A stretch of DNA of 64,000 nt from Zygnema cylindricum (taxonomy: Eukaryota > Streptophyta > Zygnematophyceae > Zygnematales > Zygnemataceae), in assembly GCA_037447655.1 (NCBI GenBank), contig JBBHKE010000990.1, positions 252,177-316,176 on the forward strand, written 5' to 3'. Below the pieces are notes generated by a model that did no database searches, was not told where the DNA came from, and saw nothing but the letters and a program-made list of their open reading frames with translations. Shown here piece by piece: positions 24,559 through 36,101 of this stretch. Made by a program: the position numbers and the translations under genes. The first letter of the stretch is position 1. Each line of letters starts with the position of its first letter.

Positions 24559-25225
24559 ATGTTTCCGTTTGACAATGATAAATGGAAGATGTGTGTCTCC
24601 AAGAGCATATGCAACCTATCACTTATTTACGCGTGCAAGAGAAAACAACTTAATACCAAAATTTGGTATGCAACAACGACTCAAGTTCCAGCGCGAGAAT
24701 TAAGGTACATTGAGCGAAGAGTTGTATGGGGGATTAATGGATTTGATACCACGGGACCAATGTGTCCTTAGTGATGGGTTGAGGCAACAAAGTCACGCAA
24801 ACCTTTCGGCAACAAATAATGTCGTGGTATACCACTGCAATGAAGAGCTTTCAAGAACATGGGAAAACATCATTTTAGCGCAAAGCTTCACAGGTGGTGA
24901 TATATATATATATATATATATATATGCATCAACAATACCAAAACGCCATGGCAATTGTCCGCACACTCGGTAAGCAAGATTTATTCATAATGGTCACATG
25001 TAAGCCTAAATGGAAAGAAATCAAACAATCATTGAAACTACCAGAGAGTGCATCCAACCGACCTGACATTACTGTGCGCGTGTTTTCCCAAAAGTTGGAA
25101 GCTATACTTCAAGACATTTTAGACAGTGCATTAGAAGTACAAGTGGCAAGAATTCACTTGATTGAGTTTCAAAAACGCGGTTCGCCTCATGCACATTTGA
25201 TCCAAATGTTAGTTGATGAGGACAA
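24559..25225 (+). pseudogene. Helitron replication initiator, N-terminal part
   Basis: Helitron-like N domain sequence is seen in pieces: HLFTRARENNLIPKFG, ELYGGLMDLIPRDQ, and then QQYQNAMAIVRTLGKQDLF. The HUH-containing stretch FQKRGSPHAHLIQ supplies the metal-binding histidines of the relaxase. A (TA)n run at about 24900-24924 has expanded within the coding region, just before MHQQYQNAM, and shifts the frame. The reading stops where an LTR was inserted after the target GACAA. Confidence 0.88.
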
Positions 25226-26264
25226 TGAAACTGTGAGACCTCTATAAGTCCTCAGAGTGGACAGCTTCCAAGAAGCCTCTAGGATAACCCTGACCCTTTT
25301 TTGTTTCAGCAAGATCAACTGCCACCCTGGCAAACAAAAACTCTGACCAACTTCACCCCTGTGATGGCAAGACTCCCCTGAGTCGATAGCAAAAAGAATC
25401 TTTGAATTTGCTCCCCTGGGCAGTAAGTTATGGAGGGTCAAAGTTGACCTTTTGTACAAAAGCTCTTTGGGAGAGAGGGTCCTATCTCCTAATTTTTCTA
25501 AGTCCTATCTATCTCACAGACTCTATCTACTGATGTACAGAGCCAATCAGATTACACTTCCGTACACAAAAGTACAGCTGCCGGTGTACTTTCTGTACGA
25601 ACACTGTACGACATGACCTAAATGTCGACACGTGGTATATCCGGATTCGCTCCCTTAATTCTCGAAGATGCTGTGATCCAACGTCATTCCGCCACGTGTC
25701 ATCCGATGTGGCAATGACCAAGAACCAGCGAAATCCTCTTTCGCGATCTCGGCGTTTAATTTCGGCCGTCCGATTAAATTCACATGTAATCGTAACCGTA
25801 ATAAATAAATGCGCGGTATTCGTTTCTTATCCGTACTGTAATCCGTACTTTTACATTAATGGATCTATGTCTCCCGTAAACAGTTTCAGTTAAATGAATA
25901 ATCCTACGTGTTAATGTTTAACTAAGTATCAAACCCTATAGTAAGTAACACTAGGTCTAGACTTAACGGAAAATGCTACCGGCTACCGGCAGCTTACCGT
26001 CCGGCAGGTACAAGGATCAAATCCTGGAGGTATCACATATTCTTTTAGTAAATAAACCCCTAATGGTAAATAAACTAAAATTTATATCTCGTAAACCTCT
26101 GGATAGCCTACGCAGCCATGGCTCTTGCTTCCTCTCCAATTTCTCAGTGAATGCGACAAGTTTGAGAGTTGGAGAGTGAAGTTAGAGGTATACTGCCTTG
26201 GCTTCTTTCTATATTTCTATTCAGACCTAGAAAATACTTTAAAAAAAGACCATTAATTTCTACA
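25226..26264 (-). mobile_element. Solo LTR, family A, inside the Helitron
   Basis: The 1039-bp LTR (TGAAACTGTGAGACC to AATTTCTACA on the plus strand) is flanked by the target-site duplication GACAA (25221-25225 and 26265-26269). Removing it rejoins the Helitron frame, from MLVDEDN to KPRTPTEYDVL. It has a G-box at 25693-25698. Confidence 0.95.
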
Positions 26265-28312
26265 GACAAACCTCGAACACCCACAGAATATGACGTGTTG
26301 GCTTCAGCAGAGATACCTGATCCCATGAACAAGAAATTGTACAAAACAATGACCACATGTATGATGCATGGTCCATGTAACGTTCGTTGTTTATATGAGG
26401 GTAAATGCAAGAAAGGATTCCCAAAAGTATTTTTTGAGGAGACTGAAGAGTTCGGTAATGAATATCCTATGTATAAGAGACGAAGAAATGGCTGTCTTAT
26501 TACAAAAAATGGTAATACACTTGATAATCAATTTGTCCTACCATACAACCCTTGGTGTTTGCACAAATACAACTGTCATATTAACGTGGAAGTGTGCTCA
26601 ACAATAGCATCGGTCAAATATTTGTACAAGTATGTGTACAAAAAGCATGATCGCGCCGCAGTGTTACTGGAAAACAACCATCCTAGAGACAAAATTCAAC
26701 AATACTTAGATTCTCGATATGTGTCCGCATCAGAATCATGTCGGCGATTGTTTGAGTTCCCCTTACAAGCTAAGTCTCACACTGTAGAAAAGCTTCCCGT
26801 GCATTTACCTCATCAACAGATGGTGCTTTCGTGCATTTACCTCATCAACAGATGGTTATGTTTCATGCAACAGATAATGCGTCAACAGTTTCGAATCGTG
26901 CTTCATCTACAAAGCTTAGAAGTTACTTCGACTTATGTGCCATTGATGAGACCGCACGCTCCATTTTGTATTCAGATATCCCTTAACATTGCATTTGGAC
27001 GAATAAACATTGGCAAAATAGAGTAAGAGTTAATATGAGTGTCATAGAGAGAATGGTTACCTGCTTCGCAGTTCAACCCGAAGGTTTTACCTGCATTTGT
27101 TACTTTGCTATCGACGAGGACCACTGTCATTAAAGATTTGTGTACTATCGAAAGTGTCGAGTATGCCACATTTGCCGAAGCTGCAAGTGCAATGGGACTT
27201 TGCGATGATGATGTAGAGTGGGAAAAATGCATGGAAGAAGCGGTAACATTCCAAATGCCAAAACAACTTCGACACCTATTTGCCACAATCCTCCTCTGCG
27301 CTAATCTTCAATCTGCAAAATCATTATGGGCAAAACACTTCAAAGATCAATCCGCAAAATCATTATGGGCAAAACACTTCAAAGATAATTCTGATGATAT
27401 CCACCATGGAAATCGGGCGAATTACACAGCTATTGAGTTGCGTAATAATGAGAATCTTCAACAAGAAAAAGAATACGAGACTTTATTGGACATCGAACAA
27501 TTCCTACGGGTGGGCGGTAAATCGCTTATGGACTATCCAACTCTACCCCAATTGGCACACTATCCATAGCAACTCATCCGTCAAATACAAAGACAAAATC
27601 CATTAATAGACGCCGAAAAATCCTACAATCTTCAAGACATGGCACGAGTGTTATCTTCATTCACCACACTCAATGTGGAACAGAAAGAAGCATATCACGT
27701 AGTTACAAATGCAGTACAAGATACTTCAAAGGGCAAAACTTGCTTCTTTCTTGATGGACCAGGAGGAACAAGAAAGTCATTTGTCGCAGAGAAGATTTTG
27801 GCAAAAGTGTGTACAAACGGTGAAATAGCTATCGCCGTTGGTGCAAGTGGTATAGCAACATTGTTATTGAAAGGAGGAAAGACATCGCACTCAAGATTTA
27901 AGCTTCCATTAAATATAGATGCTCAATCTACATGCAATATCTCTTCTCAATTGCAGAGCTATTGCGTCAAACCTCTCTAATCGTTTGGGATGGAGTTTTT
28001 ATGTCTCATTGACATCAACTTGAGGCGGTGGATAGATTATTGCAAAATTTACGAGAATATCACAAACCATTTGGGAATGTAGTGTTTCTCATAGCGGGAG
28101 ACTTTTGTCAATGCCTCCCAGTTATTCAAAAAGCCACAGATGCTCAAATCATTGCAGCATGCGTAAAAAACAACCCCCTATGGCAAAAATTTAAACAGCT
28201 TCGTCTGAAAATAAATATGCGTGTTCGCACAGCTCCAGATGACATTGCCGTTTCAACACTACAGGTTTTCAACGATTTCTTCCTTCAAGTTGGGGAGGGG
28301 CGACAATAACCA
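26265..28312 (+). pseudogene. Helitron relaxase C-terminal part and helicase N-terminal part
   Basis: Residues after the LTR continue the relaxase (EIPDPMNKKLY, MMHGPCN, then VKYLYKYVYKKHDRAAV with the catalytic-tyrosine region). They lead to a central helicase region with FLDGPGGTRKSF, a Walker A motif whose usual GTGKT is GTRKS, and LIAGDFCQCLPV (Walker B region). There are short tandem duplications at about 26801-26860 and at about 27313-27385, plus several stops. The gene would nick and unwind DNA during rolling-circle transposition, but it cannot be expressed whole. Confidence 0.9.
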
Positions 28313-29203
28313 TGAAATTATGTGGTCTCCATTGACCCACAGAATGAGCATCCTATGTAAAGCCTCTAGGATAATATTTGCCCCTTCTACTTTCCCGCTG
28401 AATAAGCGCCGCCCAGGCACACAAATATTCTGACCACTCTCACCCTTGTGAGGACAAGACTCCCTTGAGTCAAACGCAAAAAGAATCACTGAATTTGCTC
28501 ACCCGAGCAGTAAGTTATGGCTGGTCAAAGATGACCTTTATAGTTACAAGCTCTCTTAGAGAGAGAGGTACCTAAATATTACTAAGTCTCGGTCTGCCTA
28601 CTCACGACTACCTACTATTAAACCCTAGTCCAATAGGAACACTATAAAGTACAAGAAGGTACAATGGGCGATGTACTTATTGTACAACTATTGTACGACA
28701 AGGTCTACAAGGTGACACCTGTCATATCGGAAGCCATGGTTCCTCCTCCCATCTTCTCCGGTATCAAATAATGTGGCGCCACGTGGCACCGCGTGACGCT
28801 ATATCCGTATGCCGCCGAAAAGCTCACTTCGCGTGGCGGCTATAATGCCGGCCGTCCGATCAAAACATATTTTACACGGTTCAGATTCGCGTACATGCAG
28901 AAATTGCTCATTTTGGTTAGTCTGCTGTTAATTAGCTGTTTTGTTAATGTGTATATATTTATGAAACCCGTGACGTGTATCGTTTCGTAACGCCTTAATG
29001 GTTAAGGCGTTAAGCTACAAAGAATCTAGAAGTCACAGGTTCAAATCTAGTCCTAGGCATCATTTTAGCCAAAATACCCTTAACTGCAAAAACTGCCACT
29101 TTCTAAATATGGCGGCAGCCATGGCGCGCCTTTGATCTTCACTCTCTTTCTTTAAAACAAAACTAAAATAGGGAAGTGAACTATTAATTACCTCTTTTCA
29201 ACA
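28313..29203 (-). mobile_element. 3' LTR of copia element 3 (family C)
   Basis: 891 bp, TGAAATTATGTGG to TTTTCAACA on the plus strand. A perfect 10-bp hairpin, AACGCCTTAA with TTAAGGCGTT around 28990-29012, precedes a B-box-like GGTTCAAATC near 29038. A G-box is at 28780-28785. Confidence 0.94.
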
Positions 29204-29216
29204 CTCCCCTTAATTT

Positions 29217-32200
29217 CTAGTCACTTTTCAATTTTAATCCACAGTTTTCTCTGCAATAAATCAACTTAGGGGAAGACACTGCTTTTGTCATCATGTCTGC
29301 AATCATTTCTCTATCAGTTTTATGAACCAGTTTAATAATTTTATTTTCTACCTTCTCTCTGACAAAGCTTAGTCTAATATCCATATGCTTAGCTTTGAAG
29401 TGATGTTTCGGATTAGCTGCAATCGAGATAGCAGCTTGATTATCACAAAAAAACATTTTGAGTTCCAGACTTCATGAACCCAAGTTCTTCAAGAAGAGAT
29501 TTAACCCACATTAATTCTTTGGTAGCAGCACAGGAAGCCATGTATTCAGCCTCCATAGTGGACTGAGCAACTACTTTTTGTTGCTTGCTACTCCAACAAC
29601 ATGCACCGGATCCACTTTGCAACACATATCCAGTCGTACACCTCCTTAAAGGCACATCTCCATAACTGGCATCACTCCAAGTGGTGATGTCAGTGTGCTC
29701 CCCTCCCAAATGCAACCATAATTCCCTTGTCCCCACCAGATACCTCATCACCCTTTTGGCAGCCTCCCAATCTCTCTTTCTTGGTTCATTTAGATTTCTA
29801 CTAAGGACACCTACAGCTGCAGCTATATCCGGACGGGTACAGTTCATAAAATAAATTAAACTGCCTACAATTTGCCGATAAGGGATATTTTCCATAAATT
29901 TTCTTTCTATCTCGTCCATCTCATCATTAATGATGAATATTCCTCCCTCTTCACTCCCCTCACTCACTTTCTTCAAATCCATGGGAGTAGTACATCCGTT
30001 TGCTTTCTCCATTTGAAATTTTTCTAGCATATTACCGATTGCTTCTTTTTGAGTGAGTCTTATAATTCTATTCCCTCTATATCTCTCCATCTGAATTCCC
30101 AAAATGTACTTTGCTTCGCCAAGATCTTTCATATCAAAACTGCTTCTAATATCCCGTTTTAGTTTGTTAATTTTATCTAAGGACTTGCTTAAGACCAACA
30201 AATCATCCACATAAATAGCAATAAATATCACTCCATTCTCATCTTCAAATAAATATATAGAGTGATCTGAACTAATTCTGATATACCCCAAACCGGTCAG
30301 AAATTCGTCGAGCTTTATATTTCACTGTCGCGGGGCTTGCTTAAGCCCATAGAGTGATTTTATCAGTTTGCAAACTTTGTTTTCTTCCCCACTTTCCACG
30401 AATCCTTCCGGTTGCCTCATGTAAATTTCTTCTTCCAACTCTCCGTGCAAAAAGGCAATTTTAATATCCATCTGGTGGATTTCCATATCCTCCGCTGCGG
30501 CTATACTTAAAAGGATTCTAACAGAAGGAAATCTGACTACAGGTGCAAAGGTTTCTTCGTAGTCTATCCCCTCTTTCTGTGTATAACCTTTTGCAACTAA
30601 CCTAGCTTTGTACCTCTCAATGGTATTATCCGGGTTTAATTTAAGTTTAAACACCCACTTACATCCGATCGGTTTTCGGTCCGGTGGACAATCTACCAAC
30701 TCCCATGTATTGGCTTCCATGATAGAGGCCATTTCTTCATTTATAGCTGTGATCCACCGGCTACTTTCTGGAGTGTTTATGGCCTCTAAGTATGTTTGAG
30801 GTTCATCTGGGTGAGACATCTTTGTGAGTTGGTTATTTACTTGTCTTTCTTGAAGTCGTTTACTACTTCTTCTTCCCCCTTCAAAATCGGACGCCGGTAT
30901 GGAAGGCATCCTTGGGTTTCGTTTTGGGAAATTTTCAGCTTCCCTATCTTCCAATTCCGGTGTCTCATCAAGTTCCTCATCGGTTTCCACTTCGTATTGT
31001 GGCGTTGCCTCGGATGTTGTCCTTTCCTCTTTCTCCTTTGGTAGATCTGCAGATTTTTCTTTTTCTCCCTCTTCCCTCTCTTCATTTTCAAAGTCAAAGT
31101 CAGAAAACTAATCCGTTTCAAATCTGATTTTGACTTCCTTATTATATTTGAATGGATCAATGGACTTCTCTTCATTCATCACCACTATGTGTTTTACCAA
31201 AATTATATCTCTCTTTTTCAAGTCATACACCCGGTATCCTTTTGTGCTCTCATCATATCCTACAAGATATCCTGGTTTCCCTCTTCCCTCTAACTTCCAT
31301 TTAGTCTTATCGGAATCCAAACTGTAGACTTGACTTCCGAACACTCTCAAACTAGACAAATCAGGCTTTCTTCCCGTCCACCTCTCATACGGAGTTTCCT
31401 CCTTATTTGCTGAAGTTATGACTCTATTTTTGATGAAATTAGCATAGTTCATAGACTCAGCCCAAAACTGCAGCCCTATCCTCTTATCACTTAACATACT
31501 TCTGGACATATCTCCTAAAGTTCTATTCACTCTTTCTGCTACTCCATTTTGTTCCGGATTATAGGGAACAGTTTTCTCATGATGAATTCCTTCTTCTTTA
31601 AGATATTCTTCAAAATCCCTTGAGGTGTATTCTTTCCCATTATCACTTCTTATCTCTTTTATTGAGGTTTCATGTAGCTTTTCACTCCATACTTTATACT
31701 CTTTGAAACATCTTTATACCTCTGACTTATGTCTAAGAAAGTATACCTTCGTGTATCTAGACCAATCATCTGTGATAGTTAACATCCATCTTTTCCCCCC
31801 ATGTGAGGCATACCTAGCAGGTCCCCAAACATCAGTGTGAACTAGATCTAATACTTTCTCTCTCCTAAATATGGTTGCCTTTGGAAATGGAAGTCTATGA
31901 ATCTTCCCTTGGGCACATCCACTACAATCATCAAAGGTCTCATCATCTTCAAAAGTAATACCCTCCACTATTCCATTTTTCTTCATTTTCTTTAATCTAT
32001 CTAGATGCACATGCCCCAACCTTTTATGCCAAAGCATCATCTCACTTGCACACGAGTAGAGAACACTCTTTTCATTGCAAAGTACAATTCTGAACATTCC
32101 TTGACTGCCCTTCTCAGCTATGAAATAAACCTCATTATCAAAGCTTGCTGTGAAGATTCCTTTCCTAGTTCCTGTTTCAAACTCCTTTTCATCTAGGACA

Positions 32201-33645
32201 GCTGTTGAGACTAGGTTCTTGCTAAGTTGTGGAATGAAAAGAACGTCTGAGAGTGTTACAATTGAGGCCTTTCCATCAACTAGAACCTTCAAGTCAACAG
32301 TTCCAACAAGACTTGTGGTTTCTACTCTACCATCTCCGTACTCTATCTCAATCTTTCTCAGTTTAGTGAACCACCGCTTATCTTTGCACATATGCATTGA
32401 AGCCCCTGAGTCTATGATCCACCCATCCTCCGGTGGATCCCTCTTACCTCCGAAAGCACACTTTTGTCTCCGTGGAATGTCGACATGCTTTTCAGTGTTT
32501 TTCGGATTAAGGAGAAGCTCCTCAAGCTCCTCTTCAGGTTCAGTTTTGTCTTCCACTTCCTCATCAAGAACTTGAGTCAGGAAAGCCTTTTTCTTTCCTC
32601 CGTCCTTTGAGGTTCCTTGACCATCTTTCACTCGAAGATCTGCAAGTCTGACACAATCTGCCATATAGTGTCCCGGTTTCTTGCAAAAGTGACATAATCC
32701 TCCTCGAGAAGTTCCTCTCCCCTGTCTATCAAATCTGCCACCTCCTTGTCCTCTTCCACCAAAGTTTCGATAAGGATCTTTCCCTCTCTCCTCATCACGC
32801 TTCCGCCAATCAGCTCCTGCAGTCAATGCTTGAACACTTGGACTCCCTCTCCTAAGCTCTATGGTGCTTTCTTTCACTAAAATCATTCCCACAGTGTCAT
32901 CCCAATTCCAATTGCTATCTCCAATGTCCTGCAATCGGTTAATGATATTCTCATACTCTTCAGGTAGTTTCATCATTAATGTGTTCACTCTTTGTCTCTC
33001 AGACCATGAGTTACCTGCCCTCTCTAACTCTCCAAACAATGCTCCTAAATCATTGCAATAATTATCCATACTTCCTCCCTTATAAGTATAAGCTGCAATC
33101 TTATTTTCTGCCAACTGTTGCTGCTGCAATGATCCACTCTTATATTTGTTAACTAGTGATATCCAAATCTGAGATGAAGATTTGACATGCATAAGAGGAA
33201 TGGCAATGCCCTTTGCTACACTTTTAAGAATTAAGAGCTTAGCAACCTTGTCTTTGTAGTTCCAATTTTCATACTCTGATCTTTCGGTCTGAACCCTTGT
33301 CGTTGTTGCTGGTGGTGCTGCTGCCGGTATCGCCTTCGGCAATGGTGTTACTTGAGTTGCAACTCCTTCCTTTTCTCCTTCCATGACAATCTCTTCTCCT
33401 TCCTCATCTTCTTCCTCGGTGATGGTGGTAGCTGTTCTACCAACTGTAGAGGCGGAGGTGCCAGAAAAACGTGTCCCTCCAAACCCAGGTGGAGGTGGGC
33501 ATCGAATTTGTCCAGACACTATGCCCCATAAATGCTTCTCAAATAGTCCTCCCTCCATCATCATTTCCCAATAAAGAAAGTCTGATCCATCAAATATAGG
33601 CACCCTAGCGGGTGGGCCCATAACCTGAAATTCTGTGGTCTCCAT
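29217..33645 (-). pseudogene. copia gag-pol polyprotein with few disabling mutations
   Basis: The start is the ATG at 33645, within the LTR. In order the product shows gag, a CCHC knuckle (CHFCKKPGHYMADC, about residue 320), a protease (DSGAS) and a GAG-pre-integrase segment (WHKRLGHVHL). Integrase follows, with HTDVWG, RSDNGKEYTS and PEQNGVAERVNRTL. Then come reverse transcriptase ([20 protein letters not shown]) and RNase H (SDASYG, CDNQAA). Defects are a TAA near 31714, a TAG at about 31108, a TGA where tryptophan is expected (about 30320) and a one-base excess in a T run near 29445 that shifts the frame. It would make virus-like particles and copy RNA to DNA if intact. Confidence 0.93.
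33611..33625 (-). other. Primer-binding site, half-tRNA-iMet (element 3)
   Basis: GGTGGGCCCATAACC on the plus strand, so the element strand reads GGTTATGGGCCCACC directly after the LTR. It matches the anticodon arm of initiator tRNA-Met rather than a tRNA 3' end. Confidence 0.88.
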
Positions 33646-34516
33646 TGACCCACAGAATGAGCAGCCTATGTAAAGCCTCTAGGATAATATTTGCCCCTTC
33701 TACTTTCCCGCTGAATAAGCGCCGCCCAGGCACACAAATATTCTGACCACTCTCACCCTTGTGAGGACAAGACTCCCCTGAGTCAAACGCAAAAAGAATC
33801 ACTGAATTTGCTCACCCGAGCAGTAAGTTATGGCTGGTCAAAGATGACCTTTATAGTTACAAGCTCTCTTAGAGAGAGAGGTACCTAAATATTACTAAGT
33901 CTCGGTCTGCCTACTCACGACTACCTACTATTAAACCCTAGTCCAATAGGAACACTATAAAGTACAAGAAGGTACAATGGGCGATGTACTTATTGTACAA
34001 CTATTGTACGACAAGGTCTACAAGGTGACACCTGTCATATCGGAAGCCATGGTTCCTCCTCCCATCTTCTCCGGTATCAAATAATGTGGCGCCACGTGGC
34101 ACCGCGTGACGCTATATCCGTATGCCGCCGAAAAGCTCACTTCGCGTGGCGGCTATAATGCCGGCCGTCCGATCAAAACATATTTTACACGGTTCAGATT
34201 CGCGTACATGCAGAAATTGCTCATTTTGGTTAGTCTGCTGTTAATTAGCTGTTTTGTTAATGTTTATATATTTATGAAACCCGTGACGTGTATCGTTTCG
34301 TAACGCCTTAATGGTTAAGGCGTTAAGCTACAAAGAATCTAGAAGTCACAGGTTCAAATCTAGTCCTAGGCATCATTTTAGCCAAAATACCCTTAACTGC
34401 AAAAACTGCCACTTTCTAAATATGGCGGCAGCCATGGCGCGCCTTTCATCCTCACTCTCTTTCTTTAAAACAAAACTAAAATAGGGAAGTGAACTATTAA
34501 TTACCTCTTTTCAACA
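33626..34516 (-). mobile_element. 5' LTR of copia element 3 (family C)
   Basis: 891 bp and almost identical to the partner LTR at 28313-29203. Its inner edge holds the gag ATG (33645 on the minus strand). A G-box is at 34093-34098. Confidence 0.94.
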
Positions 34517-34967
34517 AACCACACCCACAGTTAGCACCAGAGTACATAAAGCTCCCAAAAGATATAGTCTTACACAGAAGCAATGACACGAATACAAACT
34601 TGGAGAACCTCATTCAACGCACCTTTCCACACAAAACAACGCAATATATTTGCGATGCATACATCTCATATTGTGCTATGCTATCTCCTCGCAATATGGA
34701 TGTTAACATTGTCAACAACTTGGTGATGAGGAAAATACCAGAACAAGAGCATGAACACATTTATGTAGACTAAAGTGGAAATCCAATAACCTGATCAACA
34801 ATTATTGTTGCCACAAGAATTCCTCAACTACTTAACAATAAGTGGCATCCCACCGCACAACCTCAAACTAAAAACAGGTACATCAATTATTCCCCGAACT
34901 TCATTTATCACACAGTTTTTTAAGTCTCTAAATATCAATATGAAAAATTATATAATCAATTATCCAG
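34517..34967 (+). pseudogene. Helitron PIF1-like helicase, middle fragment
   Basis: After the target duplication the helicase continues with EYIKLPKDIVL, NLIQRTFP and AMLSPRNMDVNIVN, which match the middle of PIF1-like helicases of Helitrons. Two in-frame stops follow IPEQEHEHIYVD. The fragment ends at the next LTR insertion. Confidence 0.85.
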
Positions 34968-36101
34968 TGTAACTCTGAGACCTCCATTGGTCCTCAAAGT
35001 AGGCAGCTCACAAAGAGCTTATCTTGTTAGTGCCCAATCTAAGTTGATACAAACCCAAACAATTGACCCCTTGACAATCAGAACACCAATACAACTTCAC
35101 CCTTGTGAAATAAGACTTTTTGTGTGCTCAGATCCACCACAAAATGCAAAGTTATAATATGAGTTTTGGACACATTCACCAACTTCCACCCTGACAGGAA
35201 AAAACTCTGGCCGACTACACCCCTGTGTAGCTTGGACTCCCTTGAGTTCGCAGCAAAAAGAATCACTGAAAATGGTCAACTGAGTTGATAGTTATGGTCA
35301 ACTGAGTTGATAGTTATGGCTGGCCAAAGTTAGCCTTTTATACAGGAGTGCTCTCAGAGAGAGGCGGCTACCTACCCAAAAATGCTAAGTCATATTCCCT
35401 CTCTAAATCCTCTTTTACCGAAGTACGGACCAATCATATGACTGTACCGTACAAAAGGTACAAGAACCGAGTACTTTCTGTATGGTAATTAAACTACATG
35501 GCCAAAATAGTGACATTTGTCACATCTAGATTTGTTGTCTTGCTCTCCGAAGATTCCGTAAACCCGTATGATGCTTCCACGTGTTATCTAGAGTGGGGGC
35601 GACCGGAAAATGCCAAAATGCCCTCTCCGCGATATCGGCTCCTATCACGGTCGTTCGATGAAAACCGAATTGAATATTAGCCATTGAAATAAATGTTCGC
35701 AACATTTATTTCGTGCGGTCCTATAGTACAAAACTAGTTCTATGTTCTACCGTACTATCTATTAGTTAAACGAAATGTCCTACTTGTAAATGTTTAAATA
35801 TCTATCAAACCCTACGTCAACATTAGTCAAAGACTTAACGGATTAAGCTATCGGCTACGGGTAGTTTGACGTACTGTAGGTACCAGGATCGAATCTTGGG
35901 TTCAACAAACCCCATTTTGGTAAATCTACCAATTTCTACTCGCGTCTCTCTAGAAAGCTTAGGCAGCCATGGCTCTAACTCCTTATCTAGCCTTCAGTGA
36001 CTACAATAAGTGTGGGGGCTTGAAGAAGGGAGTTTAGAGGCAGACTGCCTTTGCTCTTTTTCTATCCTAAAACAGACCTACAAAATACACAAATATCAAC
36101 A
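34968..36101 (-). mobile_element. Solo LTR, family B, inside the Helitron
   Basis: 1134 bp, TGTAACTCTGAGACC to CAAATATCAACA on the plus strand. It is flanked by an imperfect 5-bp duplication (TCCAG at 34963-34967, TCCAC at 36102-36106). It contains a G-box at 35578-35583 and a tRNA-like T-arm (CCAGG with CTTGG, loop ATCGAAT) near 35884-35900. Confidence 0.88.

Larger units (their letters stand above)
28313..34516 (-). mobile_element. Near-complete Ty1/copia element (element 3)
   Basis: This 6204-bp minus-strand element has two 891-bp LTRs, a primer-binding site, a polypurine tract (CTCCCCTT on the plus strand after 29203) and the target-site duplication AACCA (28308-28312 and 34517-34521). 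The insertion splits the Helitron helicase. I count only a handful of differences between its LTRs, so it is by far the youngest complete copia insertion here. The polyprotein carries a few stops and one frameshift. Confidence 0.96.

Noticed and set aside
28985-29062. tRNA gene in the LTR of copia element 3
   Set aside because: A B-box-like word and a hairpin are present, but no seven-base acceptor pairing and normal anticodon arm can be built. It was treated as tRNA-like only.
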